Under the pieces are notes generated by a model. That model was given only the letters and a program-made list of their open reading frames with translations. It was not told the DNA's origin and ran no database searches. A program made the position numbers and the translations under genes. This document shows, piece by piece, positions 1 through 10,237 of a stretch of DNA of 64,000 nt. The stretch is from Mycoplana rhizolycopersici (lineage in GTDB: Bacteria > Pseudomonadota > Alphaproteobacteria > Rhizobiales > Rhizobiaceae): NCBI RefSeq assembly GCF_013378445.1, contig NZ_JABXYK010000007.1, forward strand, positions 62,001 through 126,000, written 5' to 3'. The stretch's first letter is position 1. Every line of letters begins with the position of its first letter.

Positions 1-612
1 CGGCTCGAGCAGGCCGGCGCGCCGGACTTCGATCGCACCGAGAATGGCCTCGGGCGAGCAGGGGTGAACGATGGCGGCGGGCAAGGCAGGCGTTTCAGCC
101 GCAGCCCTGACGAACGCCTCGTAGCGGTCATGGCGGCGCAACGACACGTCGGGCAGCGTGGTGCGTGGCCACTCGATGCTTCGCTCCGGCGCGATCACGG
201 TTGCCGTGCCCGAAAGAACCTGTTCACCCTTCTGGTTGGTGCAGGTGGTGTCGAGCACGACGATGCGCTTCGCCGGCCGCAGCTCCTTCACCGTGACGCT
301 GGCAAGGATCGTGTCGCCGATCGAGGCGGGCTTGAGGAATTTGAGCTCCTGGCCGAGATACACCGTTCCGGGGCCGGGCAGCTTCGTGCCGAGCACCGCC
401 GAGATCAGCGCGCCCGTCCACATGCCGTGTGCGACGATGTGCCCGAACATGTCGGTGCTGGCGAATGCCGCATCCAGATGCGCCGGATTGACGTCTCCAG
501 AGACCATGGCGAAGAGGTCGATGTCGTCGCGGCCGACGACCCGCGTCAGCGACGCCGTATCTCCCGGGGAGATTTCATTGAATGCCCGGTTCCTGAGAAA
601 ACCGCCGGTCAT
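1..612 (-). CDS. Bifunctional enoyl-CoA hydratase (MaoC) / phosphate acetyltransferase, 3' part outside window
   Basis: The first 204 codons are present and the frame stays open to the window edge. The start is the ATG at 612-610, with GGAGG a few bases upstream. Residues about 10-140 are a MaoC-like hot-dog domain with the hydratase signature (SGDVNPAHLDAAFA, then FGHIVAHGMW). From about residue 185 (HPCSPEAILGAIE) it begins the substrate-binding part of a Pta/Ptb domain. Fused proteins of this kind are known in rhizobia, at about 470 aa. Pta interconverts acetyl phosphate and acetyl-CoA. Phosphoketolase, which makes acetyl phosphate, lies on the other side of the shared FNR-type box at 825-838, so the two probably act in one pathway. 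The MaoC substrate cannot be told from sequence. Confidence 0.88.
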   Translation of the reverse strand, partial: MTGGFLRNRAFNEISPGDTASLTRVVGRDDIDLFAMVSGDVNPAHLDAAFASTDMFGHIVAHGMWTGALISAVLGTKLPGPGTVYLGQELKFLKPASIGDTILASVTVKELRPAKRIVVLDTTCTNQKGEQVLSGTATVIAPERSIEWPRTTLPDVSLRRHDRYEAFVRAAAETPALPAAIVHPCSPEAILGAIEVRRAGLLEP

Positions 613-824
613 ATGCGCCTCCGAAATTTTATCCGCCGCAACCGCCCAAAGCAGGTTGCGAACGCAGGCGACGGCGATAACCGATTGCATTTGCATGGTT
701 TCCGGAAGTTCCGGTATCGTTCGTCCGCGATAGTGCGGCACAACCTGCCTCGGCTCCTGGTTGCCGCAGAAATCGATTGCCACCATCAAACGCTATTCCT
801 AGTATCGAAGCCGGTCAACCGACG

Positions 825-838
825 TTGACCTTGATCAA
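825..838. promoter_or_regulatory. FNR/FixK-type operator (consensus)
   Basis: TTGACCTTGATCAA fits the Fnr/FixK consensus TTGAY-N4-RTCAA at every defined position. It lies between the MaoC/Pta gene (minus, start 612) and the plus-strand block starting at 905 or 1215. Its centre is about 41 bp before a plausible start site near 873, a class II activator geometry for the plus strand. The responding protein is inferred: it could be FixK/FnrL elsewhere in the genome or the Crp/Fnr protein at 10238-10978. Confidence 0.75.
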
Positions 839-904
839 GGCTGGAGAGAGCACCGCACAATAGGTCTTTTGCATCGCATGATTTGAAATTCAGGAGTTTC
901 TGCA

Positions 905-1120
905 ATGACGATCGTGAACGGGATGACGACAGGCCTTCTGGCGGCGGACGGGATTTGCCTGCCACAGCGTTCCGCCCGGAGCCGGGCTGCCCGTGCAACC
1001 TCTGCAGGTGCCGCCACAATGGGCTGCCCCGTCCGTCCGCCTCAATATCCCGCTCCCGTGCGCACGCCGCCGCCGCGCGTGCCTCCATCACGGCGATATC
1101 CGCCCGCTCGGGCCGCCTGA
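905..1120 (+). CDS. Possible small hypothetical protein (71 aa)
   Basis: The ORF starts at an ATG 8 nt after AGGAG (892-896) and begins about 30 nt after the start site expected from the FNR-type box. The product is rich in Pro, Arg and Ala in its second half, with no recognisable domain. Third-position G/C bias is strong only in the first 25 or so codons, so it may be a leader peptide or chance. Apart from this ORF, the stretch from 613 to 1214 shows only the FNR-type box. Confidence 0.3.
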   Translation: MTIVNGMTTGLLAADGICLPQRSARSRAARATSAGAATMGCPVRPPQYPAPVRTPPPRVPPSRRYPPARAA

Positions 1121-1214
1121 GCCGCTGTTCCCTTGAGGCCGCAGCGGATGTCCGGCTGCGGCTGCTCCAGCCAATAGCCCCGAGCAACGGGCATGACGTG
1201 AAGGATTCCGATTG

Positions 1215-2279
1215 ATGACCAGGAAGGGTTGGATAGTCGCAGCGCTGGTGGTGGCTGTCGTTGCGGCGGGTGCCTATTACGGCTGGACCAGCCTCACCGC
1301 TTCGCGCCTTCCTGCGGGCATTGCGAGCGGCAACGGTCGCATCGAGGCCGTGGAGATCGACGTCTCCACCAAGATCGCCGGTCGTATTGCCGATATCCTC
1401 GTCGACGAAGGCGATTTCGTCGAAGCGGGGCAGGAGTTGGCGCGGATGGATACCGCCCAGCTGGACGCCCGGCGCCGTCAGGCGGAAGCGGAACTGGCGC
1501 GGGCAAAGATCGGCGTGGAGACGGCGGGAAGCCTGGTCAAGCAGCAGGAAGCTCAGAAGGAGGCCGCCGCCGCCCTGATCGCGCAGCGCGAGGCCGAACT
1601 GGATGCCGCGCTGACACGAAGGAACCGCTCCGAGCAGCTGTTGCGGACGAATACCGTCTCGCAGCAGGTTCTCGACGACGACCGGGCGAACTATCAGGCG
1701 GCGGTTGCAACGGTCGCTGCCGCCAAGGCGCAGCTCGCAGCGGCCGAGGCTGCCGTCAGCACGGCGCAGGCGCAGGTGGTGGACGCGAAGGCCGCAGTCG
1801 AGGCGGCCGAGGCCGCAATCGAGAGCATCGACGCCGACCTGAACGACAGCGTGCTGCGGTCGCCGCGCGCCGGACGCGTCCAGTACCGGGTCGCCCAGCC
1901 GGGCGAGGTGCTTTCCGCCGGCGGTCGCGTCCTGAACCTGGTCGACCTGACTGACGTCTACATGACCTTCTTCCTGCCGACGGAGCAGGCCGGCCGCGTC
2001 GCGCTCGGCAGCGAGGTCAGGCTCGTGCTGGACGCCATTCCGCAATACGTGATCCCGGCCAAGGCCACCTTCGTCGCCGACGTCGCCCAGTTCACTCCGA
2101 AGACGGTCGAGACGCAGGAAGAACGGCTGAAACTGATGTTCCGCATCAAGGCGAGGATCGAGCCGGAGCTTCTCAAGCGATACATCCGCCAGGTGAAGAC
2201 CGGCTTGCCGGGCGTGGCCTATGTGAAGATCGCGCAGGATGCCGAGTGGCCTGCCGCGCTCGGAAACGTGGTGAAATGA
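1215..2279 (+). CDS. HlyD-family periplasmic adaptor (YhiI-like)
   Basis: 354-residue membrane-fusion protein. An N-terminal membrane anchor lies at about 6-24, the first lipoyl half near 40-80, a long Ala/Glu/Gln-rich coiled-coil hairpin at about 80-215, the second lipoyl half at about 215-250, then beta-barrel sequence. The ATG at 1215 follows AAGGA; a TTG just before it is less likely. Its stop overlaps the start of the next gene (ATGA), so adaptor, ATPase and permease are translationally coupled. The order matches the yhiI-rbbA-yhhJ set of enterobacteria. The adaptor would link the inner-membrane ABC proteins to an outer-membrane channel; the substrate is unknown. Confidence 0.9.
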   Translation: MTRKGWIVAALVVAVVAAGAYYGWTSLTASRLPAGIASGNGRIEAVEIDVSTKIAGRIADILVDEGDFVEAGQELARMDTAQLDARRRQAEAELARAKIGVETAGSLVKQQEAQKEAAAALIAQREAELDAALTRRNRSEQLLRTNTVSQQVLDDDRANYQAAVATVAAAKAQLAAAEAAVSTAQAQVVDAKAAVEAAEAAIESIDADLNDSVLRSPRAGRVQYRVAQPGEVLSAGGRVLNLVDLTDVYMTFFLPTEQAGRVALGSEVRLVLDAIPQYVIPAKATFVADVAQFTPKTVETQEERLKLMFRIKARIEPELLKRYIRQVKTGLPGVAYVKIAQDAEWPAALGNVVK

Positions 2280-5047
2280 GCGTCGCCGCGACGAAGGATG
2301 CGACAGCCAGCGCCGTCGTGCGTATCGAGGTTGTCGGCCTCTCCTACGGCAAGACACGCGCGCTGGACGGGATAACGCTGGATATTCCTTCCGGCTGCAT
2401 GGTCGGCCTCATCGGCCCGGACGGCGTCGGCAAGTCGAGCCTGCTGTCGCTGATCGCCGGTGCCCGCGCCATGCAGCAGGGGCGCATCGAGGTGCTGGGC
2501 GGCGATATCGCGGATGCGCGCCATCGCCGCCTGACCTCGCCGCGCATCGCCTTCATGCCGCAGGGGCTGGGAAAAAACCTCTATCCGACGCTGTCGGTCT
2601 TCGAGAATGCCGATTTCTTCGGCGGCCTGTTTGGTCAGGGTGCACAGGAGCGGAAGGCCCGCATTGCCTCGCTTCTGAAGAGCACGGGGCTTGGCCCCTT
2701 TGAGGATCGACCCGCCGGCAAGCTTTCCGGGGGCATGAAGCAGAAGCTCGGCCTCTGCTGCGCGCTGATCCACGATCCCGACCTCCTGATCCTCGATGAG
2801 CCGACCACCGGCGTCGATCCCTTGTCGCGGCGTCAGTTCTGGGAGCTGATCGACAAGATCCGCGACGAGCGCACCGGCATGAGCGTGCTGGTCTCGACCG
2901 CCTACATGGAGGAGGCGGCACGCTTCGACTGGCTGGTGGCGATGGATGCGGGCCGGGTGCTGGCCACCGGCACGCCGGCCGAGCTTTTGGAACGGACCGG
3001 CACCTCCAATCTCGATGCCGCATTCGTAGCGCTGCTGCCGGAGGAAAGACGCCGCGGCCACGTCGAGCTGACGATCCCGCCGCGAAAGCCCGGCGCGGAC
3101 GAGCAGATCGCCATCGAGGCCGAGCATCTGACCATGCGCTTCGGCGACTTCACCGCCGTCAGCGATGTCAGCTTTCGCATTCCGCGCGGCGAGATCTTCG
3201 GCTTCCTCGGCTCCAACGGCTGCGGCAAGACGACGACGATGAAGATGCTGACCGGCCTGCTGCCTGCCAGCGAAGGCACCGCACGGCTGTTCGGCAAGGC
3301 GGTGGATCCCAACGACATGGCCGTGCGCCAGCGCATCGGCTACATGTCTCAGGCATTTTCGCTCTATGGCGAACTCTCTGTCCGGCAGAACCTCGAACTG
3401 CACGCCCGCCTGTTCCAGATGCCGGCGGACGCGATCCCCGGGCGCGTTGCGGAAATGGCCGAGCGCTTCGAATTGACCGATGTGATGGATGCCATGCCGG
3501 ACGCGCTGCCGCTCGGTATCCGCCAGCGGCTTTCGCTGGCCGTTGCGATGGTCCATTCGCCGGAAATCCTGATCCTCGACGAGCCGACATCCGGCGTCGA
3601 CCCGGTCGCGCGCGACGGTTTCTGGGCGATCCTGGCCGACCTGTCGCGCAAGGACAACGTCACGATCTTCGTCTCGACCCACTTCATGAACGAGGCCGAA
3701 CTGTGCGACCGCATCTCGCTGATGCACGCCGGCAAGGTGCTGGTCAGCGATACCCCTGCCAATATCGTCAAGTTGCGCAATGCGCAGACCCTGGAGCAGG
3801 CCTTCGTCGAATATCTCGAGGAGGCGATCGACGAGCCGCCGTCCGAGGCTGCAGCCGAACCGCCGCAGGCCGTGACGCCGGTGGCCGAGGCAGCAAAGGC
3901 CGAGGCGCGCGCGCGGCGCTTCTTCGATTTCGGCCGCATGTTCGCCTATACCAGGCGCGAGACGCTGGAATTGCAGCGCGACCCGATCCGCGCCACGCTA
4001 GCCCTGATTGGCAGCCTCGTCCTGATGTTCGTCATCGGCTACGGCATCAATCTCGACGTGGAGAACTTGTCTTTTTCGGTTCTCGACCGCGACGACACGA
4101 CGATCAGCCGCGACTACACGCTGCAGATCGCAGGCTCCCGCTATTTCACCGAGAAGGCGCCGATCACCGACTACGAGGACATGGACCGGCGCATGCGCAA
4201 TGGTGAACTCAGCCTTGCCATCGAAATCCCGCCGGGCTTCGGGCGCGACGTTGCCCGCGGTAACGATGCGCAGGTCAGCGCCTGGATCGACGGCGCCATG
4301 CCGACGCGTGCGGAGACGGTGCGCGGCTACGTGCAGGGCATGCACGCCAACTGGCTCAGCCAGAAGGCGCGCCAGCGCTACGGCGATGCCGCCGCCCAAG
4401 GCGATTACCAGCTGGAAATCCGCTACCGCTACAATCCCGATGTGCAGAGCCTGATCGCGATCGTTCCCGCCGTCATGCCGATCCTGCTCTTGATGATCCC
4501 GTCCATGCTGACGGTTCTCAGCATCGTGCGCGAAAAGGAACTGGGGTCGATCATCAATTTCTACGTGACGCCGGTGACGCGTTTCGAGTTCCTGCTGGGC
4601 AAGCAGATCCCCTATATCGTGCTCGCCGCGCTCAATGTCGTTCTGCTGACGGCCTTTGCCATATTCGTCTTTCGCGTGCCCTTCACCGGTAGCTTCCTGG
4701 TATTCGGCACGGCGGCACTCCTCTATGTCGTCGTCACGACCAGCATGGGGCTGGTGATCTCCACCTTCATCAACAGCCAGATCGCGGCGATCTTCGGCAC
4801 GGCGCTGATCACGCTGGTTCCGGCGGTGCAGTATTCCGGCATGATCGACCCGGTCTCGTCGCTGCGCGGCTTCGGCGCCATCGTCGGCAACATCCTGCCG
4901 ACCACCTATTTCATCACCATCTCGCGCGGCTCGTTCTCGAAGGCCCTCGATTTTGCCGATCTCGGCGCAGCCTTCGTTCCGCTGCTGATCGCCGTCCCCG
5001 TGCTCTTCGGCCTCGGCGTGGCGCTCCTCAAGAAGCAGGCGACGTGA
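2276..5047 (+). CDS. rbbA: RbbA-like ABC transporter: two ATPase domains fused to an ABC-2 permease
   Basis: 923 residues, close to the 911 of E. coli RbbA. The first ATPase has Walker A GPDGVGKS (47-54), signature LSGGMKQK (from 150) and Walker B ending LILDEP (about 170). The second has Walker A GSNGCGKT (312-319), a degenerate signature LPLGIRQRL (from 411) instead of LSGGQ, and Walker [12 protein letters not shown] (432 on). Residues about 560-920 are an ABC-2 membrane domain with an extracytoplasmic loop and about six helices. The start chosen is the ATG overlapping the hlyD stop; the longer frame upstream lies inside hlyD. E. coli RbbA was described as a ribosome-associated ATPase, but the gene context here fits an exporter. 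Confidence 0.9.
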   Translation: MSVAATKDATASAVVRIEVVGLSYGKTRALDGITLDIPSGCMVGLIGPDGVGKSSLLSLIAGARAMQQGRIEVLGGDIADARHRRLTSPRIAFMPQGLGKNLYPTLSVFENADFFGGLFGQGAQERKARIASLLKSTGLGPFEDRPAGKLSGGMKQKLGLCCALIHDPDLLILDEPTTGVDPLSRRQFWELIDKIRDERTGMSVLVSTAYMEEAARFDWLVAMDAGRVLATGTPAELLERTGTSNLDAAFVALLPEERRRGHVELTIPPRKPGADEQIAIEAEHLTMRFGDFTAVSDVSFRIPRGEIFGFLGSNGCGKTTTMKMLTGLLPASEGTARLFGKAVDPNDMAVRQRIGYMSQAFSLYGELSVRQNLELHARLFQMPADAIPGRVAEMAERFELTDVMDAMPDALPLGIRQRLSLAVAMVHSPEILILDEPTSGVDPVARDGFWAILADLSRKDNVTIFVSTHFMNEAELCDRISLMHAGKVLVSDTPANIVKLRNAQTLEQAFVEYLEEAIDEPPSEAAAEPPQAVTPVAEAAKAEARARRFFDFGRMFAYTRRETLELQRDPIRATLALIGSLVLMFVIGYGINLDVENLSFSVLDRDDTTISRDYTLQIAGSRYFTEKAPITDYEDMDRRMRNGELSLAIEIPPGFGRDVARGNDAQVSAWIDGAMPTRAETVRGYVQGMHANWLSQKARQRYGDAAAQGDYQLEIRYRYNPDVQSLIAIVPAVMPILLLMIPSMLTVLSIVREKELGSIINFYVTPVTRFEFLLGKQIPYIVLAALNVVLLTAFAIFVFRVPFTGSFLVFGTAALLYVVVTTSMGLVISTFINSQIAAIFGTALITLVPAVQYSGMIDPVSSLRGFGAIVGNILPTTYFITISRGSFSKALDFADLGAAFVPLLIAVPVLFGLGVALLKKQAT

Positions 5048-5048
5048 C

Positions 5049-6161
5049 ATGCGGCTAGCCAACGTTTTCCAGCTGGGCGTCAAGGAACTGCGCGGGCTCA
5101 TGCGTGACCCCGTGCTGCTGATCCTCATCCTCTATTCGTTCTCGCTGTCGATCTATTCCGCCTCCAACGCCACGCCGGACACGCTGAACCACGCGGCCAT
5201 CGCGATCGTCGACGAAGACGAATCGCCGATCTCCTCGCGCATCATCACCGCTTTCTATCCGCCCTATTTCTCGGTGCCGAAGTTGATCACCCAGGCGGAG
5301 ATGGACAGCCGCATGGACGCCGGGCTCGATACCTTCGCGCTCGATATCCCGCCGAATTTCCAGCGCGACCTCCTGGCCGGAAAGTCGCCGGCGATCCAGC
5401 TCAACGTCGACGCCACCCGCATGTCGCAGGCGTTCAGCGGCGGCGGCTATGTCCAGTCGATCGTATCGGGCGAGATCGACGAATATCTCAACCGTTACCG
5501 CGGCGAGACGAGCCTGCCTGTCGAACTCGTGCTGCGCGCCCGCTTCAATCCGCAGCTCGACAAGGGCTGGTTCATGCCGATTTCCAACGTGATCACGGCG
5601 ATCACCATGCTGGCGATCGTGCTGACGGGGGCAGCCCTCATTCGCGAGCGCGAGCACGGCACGATAGAGCATCTTCTGGTCATGCCGGTCACCCCGACCG
5701 AGATCATGGTCAGCAAGATCTGGTCGATGGGAGCCGTCGTTCTCGTCGCCTCGGGCCTCTCACTGGCGATCGTCGTGCAGGGAATCCTGCGTGTTCCGAT
5801 CGAGGGATCGCTGGCGCTCTTTCTTGCCGGGACGGCACTGCAGCTCTTTGCCACCACCTGCATGGGCATCTTCCTTGCGACCGTGGCCGGCTCCATGCCG
5901 CAGTTCGGCCTGCTGCTGATGCTCGTGCTTCTGCCCTTGCAGGTCCTCTCCGGCGCGCTGACGCCGCGCGAAAGCATGCCCGAATTCATCCAGACGCTGA
6001 TGTTCGCAGCCCCCAACACCCACTTCGTCATCCTCGCCCAGGCGATCCTGTTTCGCGGGGCGGGGCTCTCTGTCGTCTGGCCGCAGTTCCTGGCGCTGAC
6101 GGCGATCGGCGCGGTCTTCTTCTATATTTCATTGCGCCGGTTCCGCCAGTTCCTGCGCTAG
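5049..6161 (+). CDS. ABC-2 type permease (YhhJ-like)
   Basis: 370 aa, beginning 1 nt after the RbbA-like gene ends. One N-terminal helix (about 20-38) is followed by a large extracytoplasmic domain and five or six C-terminal helices from about residue 175, including the conserved stretch [20 protein letters not shown] typical of ABC-2 permeases. It is the second membrane subunit of the HlyD/RbbA system and would pair with the fused permease of the preceding protein. Phosphoketolase follows after 52 nt on the same strand, so readthrough is likely. Confidence 0.9.
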   Translation: MRLANVFQLGVKELRGLMRDPVLLILILYSFSLSIYSASNATPDTLNHAAIAIVDEDESPISSRIITAFYPPYFSVPKLITQAEMDSRMDAGLDTFALDIPPNFQRDLLAGKSPAIQLNVDATRMSQAFSGGGYVQSIVSGEIDEYLNRYRGETSLPVELVLRARFNPQLDKGWFMPISNVITAITMLAIVLTGAALIREREHGTIEHLLVMPVTPTEIMVSKIWSMGAVVLVASGLSLAIVVQGILRVPIEGSLALFLAGTALQLFATTCMGIFLATVAGSMPQFGLLLMLVLLPLQVLSGALTPRESMPEFIQTLMFAAPNTHFVILAQAILFRGAGLSVVWPQFLALTAIGAVFFYISLRRFRQFLR

Positions 6162-6213
6162 GGTTAGCGGCCGCTGCCCGTTCGCATATAGTTGCCATTC
6201 AAGGAGATATCCG

Positions 6214-8601
6214 ATGACACCGAAAACGACCGAAGCGCACAGGCAGAGGCCGGATGCGGCGGAAATCGCCCTGATCGACCGATACTGGCGGGCTGCGAAC
6301 TATCTCTCCGTCGGGCAGATCTACCTGCTCGACAATCCGCTCCTGCGCGAGCCGCTGCAGCCCGAGCACATCAAGCCGCGGCTGCTCGGCCATTGGGGCA
6401 CGACGCCGGGGCTGAACTTCATCTACGCGCACCTGAACCGCGTCATTCGCGCGCGCGACGCCGATGTGATCTACGTCTGCGGCCCCGGCCACGGCGGACC
6501 GGGCATGGTCGCCAACACCTATCTGGAGGGAACCTACAGCGAGGTCTATCCCGCGATCGGCGAGGATGCGGAAGGTCTGCAGAAGCTGTTCAAGCAGTTC
6601 TCCTTCCCCGGCGGCGTGCCGAGCCACGTGGCTCCGGAGACGCCGGGTTCCATCCATGAGGGCGGCGAGCTCGGCTATGCGCTGGTCCACGCATATGGTG
6701 CCGCATTCGACAATCCCGATCTCGTCGTCGCCTGCGTGGTCGGCGATGGTGAGGCGGAGACCGGTCCGCTCGCCACCAGCTGGCAGTCGCACAAGTTCCT
6801 CAATGCCGCCCGCGACGGCGCGGTACTGCCGATCCTGCACCTGAACGGGTACAAGATCGCCAATCCCACCGTTCTCGCCCGCATGAGCGACGAGGACCTG
6901 CGCAGCCTGTTTTCGGGCTACGGCTACCATCCCTATTTCGTCGAAGGCCACGAGCCGGCGAAGATGCACGCCCGCATGGCGGAGGTGCTGGATGAGGTGT
7001 TCGATGTGATCGCCGAAATCCAGGCGAAGGCGCGATCCGGCGATGCGGGGCACGGTTGCCCGCGCTGGCCGATGATCGTGCTGCGCAGCCCCAAGGGCTG
7101 GACCGGGCCGAAGGAAGTGGACGGCCTAAAGGTGGAGGATTTCTGGCGTTCGCACCAGGTGCCCGTTTCCAATTGCCGCGGCGATGCCGGCCATCGAAAG
7201 ATCCTTGAGGAATGGATGCAGAGCTATGCTCCGCACGACCTTTTCGACGAGGCGGGCCGGCTCAGACCGGAGCTGCGGGCGCTGGCGCCGGAGGGACGAC
7301 GCCGCATGGGCGCCAACCCGCATGCGAATGGCGGCCTGCTACGACGCACGCTCGAGGTGCCCGACATCTGCGACTATGCCGTCGCCGTCGAAAGCCCCGG
7401 CCGCGATCTCGGGCAATCGACCAAGGTGCTCGGCAGCTATCTGCGCGACGTCATGCGGCTGAACGCGAAATATTCGAACTTTCGCGTGTTCGGCCCCGAC
7501 GAGACCGAATCCAACCGTCTGGGCGACGTATTCCAGGCGACCGACCGCGTCTGGATGGAGGACATCCAGCCCTACGACGTCCACCTTTCGCCCGACGGCC
7601 GTGTGATGGAGGTGCTGAGCGAGCATCTGTGCCAGGGCTGGCTGGAAGGCTACCTGCTGACCGGCCGGCACGGCTTCTTCTCCTGCTACGAGGCCTTCAT
7701 CCACATCGTCGATTCGATGTTCAACCAGCACGCCAAGTGGCTGCAGGTCTCGCGCGAGTTGCCCTGGCGCAAGCCCGTCTCGTCGCTGAACTATCTTCTG
7801 ACCTCGCATGTCTGGCGGCAGGATCACAACGGCCTCAGCCACCAGGATCCGGGCTTCATCGATCTGGTCGCCAACAAGAAGGCCGACATCGTCCGCATCT
7901 ATCTGCCGCCCGATGCCAATACGCTGTTGTGGGTCGGCGACCATTGCCTGAAGACTTACGACCGCATCAACGTCATCGTCGCCGGAAAGCAGCCCGAGCC
8001 GCAATGGCTGACGATGGAGGAGGCCGTCCGGCACTGCGAGGCGGGCATGGGCAGATGGGATTGGGCCAGCAACGAGGGCGAAGACGAGCCGGACGTCGTC
8101 ATGGCCTGCGCCGGCGATGTTCCGACGATGGAGACCCTCGCGGCCGTGGATCTCTTGCGCGAGCATATTCCCGACCTGAAGATCCGGGTCGTCAACGTCG
8201 TCGATCTTCTGGCGCTGCAGCCGCAGTACCGTCATCCGCACGGGCTGGACGATGAGGCTTTTGACGCGCTGTTCACGAAGAACCGGCCGGTGGTGTTCGC
8301 CTATCACGGCTATCCCTACCTGATCCATCGCCTGACCTACAAGCGAAGGAACCACGACAACATCCACGTGCATGGCTTCCTCGACGAAGGGACGACGACC
8401 ACGCCCTTCGACATGACCGTGATGAACGAGCTGGACCGCTATCACCTCGCCCTTGCCGCCATTAAATGGGTGCCGGGCCTGGAGGTGCGCGCTTCCGAGG
8501 TGGTCGCCGAACTGCAGGGCAAGCTCGACGCGCATCATCATTACGTGCGCGCCTACGGCGAGGACATGCCTGAAATCCGCGACTGGACCTGGTCGCGCTG
8601 A
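6214..8601 (+). CDS. xfp: Phosphoketolase (xylulose-5-P / fructose-6-P)
   Basis: 795 residues, full length for the family. This thiamine-diphosphate enzyme splits xylulose 5-phosphate (and often fructose 6-phosphate) with phosphate to give acetyl phosphate plus glyceraldehyde 3-phosphate or erythrose 4-phosphate. The active-site stretch [17 protein letters not shown] lies at about 90-106 and the ThDP motif GDGEAETGP at 177-185. A strong AAGGAGATAT ribosome site precedes the ATG. It is the last gene of the hlyD-rbbA-yhhJ run. The MaoC/Pta gene across the FNR-type box can convert its product to acetyl-CoA, bypassing pyruvate dehydrogenase. Confidence 0.97.
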   Translation: MTPKTTEAHRQRPDAAEIALIDRYWRAANYLSVGQIYLLDNPLLREPLQPEHIKPRLLGHWGTTPGLNFIYAHLNRVIRARDADVIYVCGPGHGGPGMVANTYLEGTYSEVYPAIGEDAEGLQKLFKQFSFPGGVPSHVAPETPGSIHEGGELGYALVHAYGAAFDNPDLVVACVVGDGEAETGPLATSWQSHKFLNAARDGAVLPILHLNGYKIANPTVLARMSDEDLRSLFSGYGYHPYFVEGHEPAKMHARMAEVLDEVFDVIAEIQAKARSGDAGHGCPRWPMIVLRSPKGWTGPKEVDGLKVEDFWRSHQVPVSNCRGDAGHRKILEEWMQSYAPHDLFDEAGRLRPELRALAPEGRRRMGANPHANGGLLRRTLEVPDICDYAVAVESPGRDLGQSTKVLGSYLRDVMRLNAKYSNFRVFGPDETESNRLGDVFQATDRVWMEDIQPYDVHLSPDGRVMEVLSEHLCQGWLEGYLLTGRHGFFSCYEAFIHIVDSMFNQHAKWLQVSRELPWRKPVSSLNYLLTSHVWRQDHNGLSHQDPGFIDLVANKKADIVRIYLPPDANTLLWVGDHCLKTYDRINVIVAGKQPEPQWLTMEEAVRHCEAGMGRWDWASNEGEDEPDVVMACAGDVPTMETLAAVDLLREHIPDLKIRVVNVVDLLALQPQYRHPHGLDDEAFDALFTKNRPVVFAYHGYPYLIHRLTYKRRNHDNIHVHGFLDEGTTTTPFDMTVMNELDRYHLALAAIKWVPGLEVRASEVVAELQGKLDAHHHYVRAYGEDMPEIRDWTWSR

Positions 8602-8610
8602 AAACGCCTT

Positions 8611-8637
8611 CCCCGCAATTGGCAATCGGTTGCGGGG
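8611..8637 (+). terminator. Hairpin after xfp
   Basis: CCCCGCAA and TTGCGGGG form an 8-bp perfect stem with an 11-nt loop, 9 nt after the xfp stop. No T-run follows, so it may be a 3' stabiliser rather than an intrinsic terminator. Confidence 0.4.
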
Positions 8638-8890
8638 CGCAACGGGAGGAAACGGGCGCAGGAGCAGGCGGAGCCGTTCGCTTCGATCGCCGTTCGCCTG
8701 GAGCGCCGGGCAGGGGCGCCGGGCAGGGGCGTCAGGCTGGGAAGCCAGGCAAATACGTCAGTCACAAGGCCGGTGGAACGCACGCCTTTGAAGTAGTCAC
8801 CGCCGCGTTCCCCGCTTGACATCGCAGCGCGGCTGCGTGACGACCGGTGCCGTCGAATTCTCCTCCCGCCTTTCGAAGGACTCCCCGAAA

Positions 8891-10222
8891 ATGCCCGGTC
8901 CCTATGTTGTTCCCGTCCACGGTGATGCCGATCTGCCGAAGGAGGTCGATGTCGTCGTCATCGGCGGCGGTATCATCGGAACGTCCACCGCGCTGGAGCT
9001 TTCCGAACGCGGCCTGCGTGTCGCGCTGTGCGAGAAGGGCGGGATCGCGCAGGAGCAGTCGAGCCGCAACTGGGGCTGGGTCCGCATCGCCTGCCGCGAC
9101 CCGCGCGAGGTGGCGCTGATGGCGGAGTCCCTGCGCATCTGGGACACGCTTAATGAACGCACCGGCCGCGACACCGGCTTCAAGCGGGCGGGCATCATCT
9201 TCACCTCGTCGAACGAGAAGGAGTTCGACGACCACAGCCGCTGGATCCGGAACCTCGACGGCTACGACATCGAGGCGCGCATGCTGAGCGGCGGCGAATT
9301 CCGGGAGATGTATCCGGGCACGACGATGAACCTGAAGGGCGCGCTCTATACGCCCACCGATGCCCGCGCCGAGCCGCAGAAGGCAGCACCAGCAATCGCC
9401 GAGGCGGCCCGGGCCAACGGGGCGGCGATCCTGACCGAATGTGCGGTGCGCGGCATCGAGACGGCCGCCGGTGCCGTGTCCGGGGTCGTTACCGAGCGCG
9501 GCACCATCGCCTGCAAGGCGGTGGTGCTTGCGGGCGGCGCCTGGTCGAGCCTGTTTGCCGGCACGCTGGGCATCCACCTGCCGCAATTGAAGGTGCTGAA
9601 CTCGGTCCTGCGCACCACGCCGCTCGACGGTGCGCCGGAGCAGACGATGTGGGCCTCCGGCTTCGCTTTCCGCAAGCGCCAGGACGGCGGCTATACGGTG
9701 GCCTCCGGTCACGAGAACATCGTCGACATCGTGCCGAAGTCCTTCCGCTTCGCGTTCGATTTTCTGCCCGCGCTGAAGATGCAATGGCGGTCGCTGAAGT
9801 TTCGCGCCGGCTGGCGCTTTCTCGATGAGGCGCGCATCGCCAACCGCTGGGCGCTGGACGAGCCGAGCCCGTTCGAATATTGCCGCGTGCTCGATCCGGT
9901 TCCGTCCAGGAGGATGGCGGACAATGCGCTTGCGAGCCTGCGCCGCGCCTTCCCTGTCTTCGAGAGGGCGCAGGTTGCCCAGCGCTGGGGCGGCCTGATG
10001 GACGTCACGCCCGATGCGGTTCCCGTGATCTCCGCGGTCGACCGCATTCCCGGTTTCCATATCGCGACGGGTTTTTCCGGCCATGGCTTCGGTATCGGCC
10101 CAGGAGCGGGCCGGCTCATGGCCGACATCGTCACCGGCGCAACGCCGGTGGTGGATCCGAGGGATTTCCGCCTTTCGCGTTTCACCGACGGCTCGAAGAT
10201 CGAGCTGATCAGCGGCTTCTGA
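8891..10222 (+). CDS. FAD-dependent oxidoreductase, DAO family (DadA-like)
   Basis: 443 residues. The N-terminus carries the Rossmann motif VVIGGGIIGTS (about 22-32), followed by SSRNWGWVR and, near the C-terminus, HGFGIGPGAGRLMAD, typical of the D-amino-acid oxidase/dehydrogenase (DAO) fold. The ATG at 8891 follows GAAGGA with good spacing and starts just ahead of the FAD-binding strand; an upstream in-frame start at 8816 would add an unconserved 25-residue extension. The substrate is probably an amine or amino acid but cannot be assigned. It converges on the Crp/Fnr gene with 15 nt between them. Confidence 0.88.
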   Translation: MPGPYVVPVHGDADLPKEVDVVVIGGGIIGTSTALELSERGLRVALCEKGGIAQEQSSRNWGWVRIACRDPREVALMAESLRIWDTLNERTGRDTGFKRAGIIFTSSNEKEFDDHSRWIRNLDGYDIEARMLSGGEFREMYPGTTMNLKGALYTPTDARAEPQKAAPAIAEAARANGAAILTECAVRGIETAAGAVSGVVTERGTIACKAVVLAGGAWSSLFAGTLGIHLPQLKVLNSVLRTTPLDGAPEQTMWASGFAFRKRQDGGYTVASGHENIVDIVPKSFRFAFDFLPALKMQWRSLKFRAGWRFLDEARIANRWALDEPSPFEYCRVLDPVPSRRMADNALASLRRAFPVFERAQVAQRWGGLMDVTPDAVPVISAVDRIPGFHIATGFSGHGFGIGPGAGRLMADIVTGATPVVDPRDFRLSRFTDGSKIELISGF

Positions 10223-10237
10223 GACTTGCGGACACTA

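Noticed and set aside
786-3727. Long minus-strand open frames (523 and 502 codons) opposite hlyD and rbbA
   Set aside because: They mirror the codon bias of the plus-strand genes, are rich in Arg, His and Gly, and show no domain. The plus-strand genes are clear.
8702-8732. Two tandem copies of a G/C-rich 13-nt unit after xfp
   Set aside because: Only two copies, in noncoding DNA; no sign of function.
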